The position numbers and the translations under genes were made by a program. From NCBI GenBank assembly GCA_007127625.1, contig SKYZ01000322.1, positions 1 through 5,707 of the forward strand: DNA of 5,707 nucleotides. Direction: 5' to 3'. Origin of the DNA: Aquisalimonas sp. Lineage in GTDB: Bacteria > Pseudomonadota > Gammaproteobacteria > Nitrococcales > Aquisalimonadaceae. A model generated the notes under the pieces. It saw only the letters and a list, made by a program, of their open reading frames with translations, was not told where the DNA came from and searched no databases. Shown one piece after another: positions 5,692-5,707 of the stretch (its first letter is position 1; each line of letters opens with the position of its first letter).

Positions 5692-5707
5692 ATGCGGGCC
5701 AGGCGCC
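5692..5707 (+). CDS. Possible start of the next gene (rpoN by synteny), cut by window edge
   Basis: An ATG directly follows the lptB stop, with AGGAG at 5675-5679, 12 nt upstream. Only five complete codons (M-R-A-R-R) are visible, so sequence gives no identity. In related genomes the gene after lptB is usually rpoN, the sigma54 factor, but these residues do not match the usual RpoN N-terminus I know. The true start may lie beyond the window. Confidence 0.25.

Overview
This window is a short piece of a high-GC chromosome carrying the back-to-back meeting point of two conserved outer-membrane lipid transport loci. Reading leftwards on the minus strand are mlaF and the N-terminal third of mlaE, which maintain outer-membrane lipid asymmetry. 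Reading rightwards on the plus strand are a YrbG-type cation/Ca2+ exchanger, kdsD, kdsC, lptC, lptA and lptB, which make Kdo and transport lipopolysaccharide. The last 16 bases may hold the first codons of the next gene, which in related genomes is usually rpoN.

The gene order (mlaE-mlaF facing away from yrbG-kdsD-kdsC-lptC-lptA-lptB) matches the Escherichia coli locus and marks a gammaproteobacterium that makes LPS. The strong G/C preference at third codon positions and rather acidic periplasmic segments suggest a GC-rich lineage such as the Ectothiorhodospiraceae. That placement is inference and is not proven by anything in the window.

Layout: 1-293 is partial mlaE (minus) and 293-1129 is mlaF (minus). 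Positions 1130-1277 are a divergent control region with a good sigma70-like promoter for mlaF, an extended -10 candidate for yrbG and a perfect 6-bp-arm palindrome between them. Next come yrbG at 1278-2231, an 88-nt gap with a -10-like box, then kdsD (2320-3324), kdsC (3321-3884), lptC (3871-4446), lptA (4430-4969) and lptB (4966-5691). The last five overlap at every junction and look like one translationally coupled unit. No terminator-like hairpin with a T-run was seen.

How the genes work together: KdsD makes arabinose 5-phosphate and KdsC removes the phosphate from Kdo 8-phosphate, so both feed the LPS inner core. LptB powers LPS extraction, LptC receives LPS at the inner membrane and LptA bridges the periplasm. 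MlaF and MlaE form the ATPase and permease of the phospholipid transporter that keeps the outer leaflet free of phospholipid. No mobile element, RNA gene, CRISPR array or defence gene is visible. I see no previously undescribed system here; the unusual points are small and mostly regulatory.
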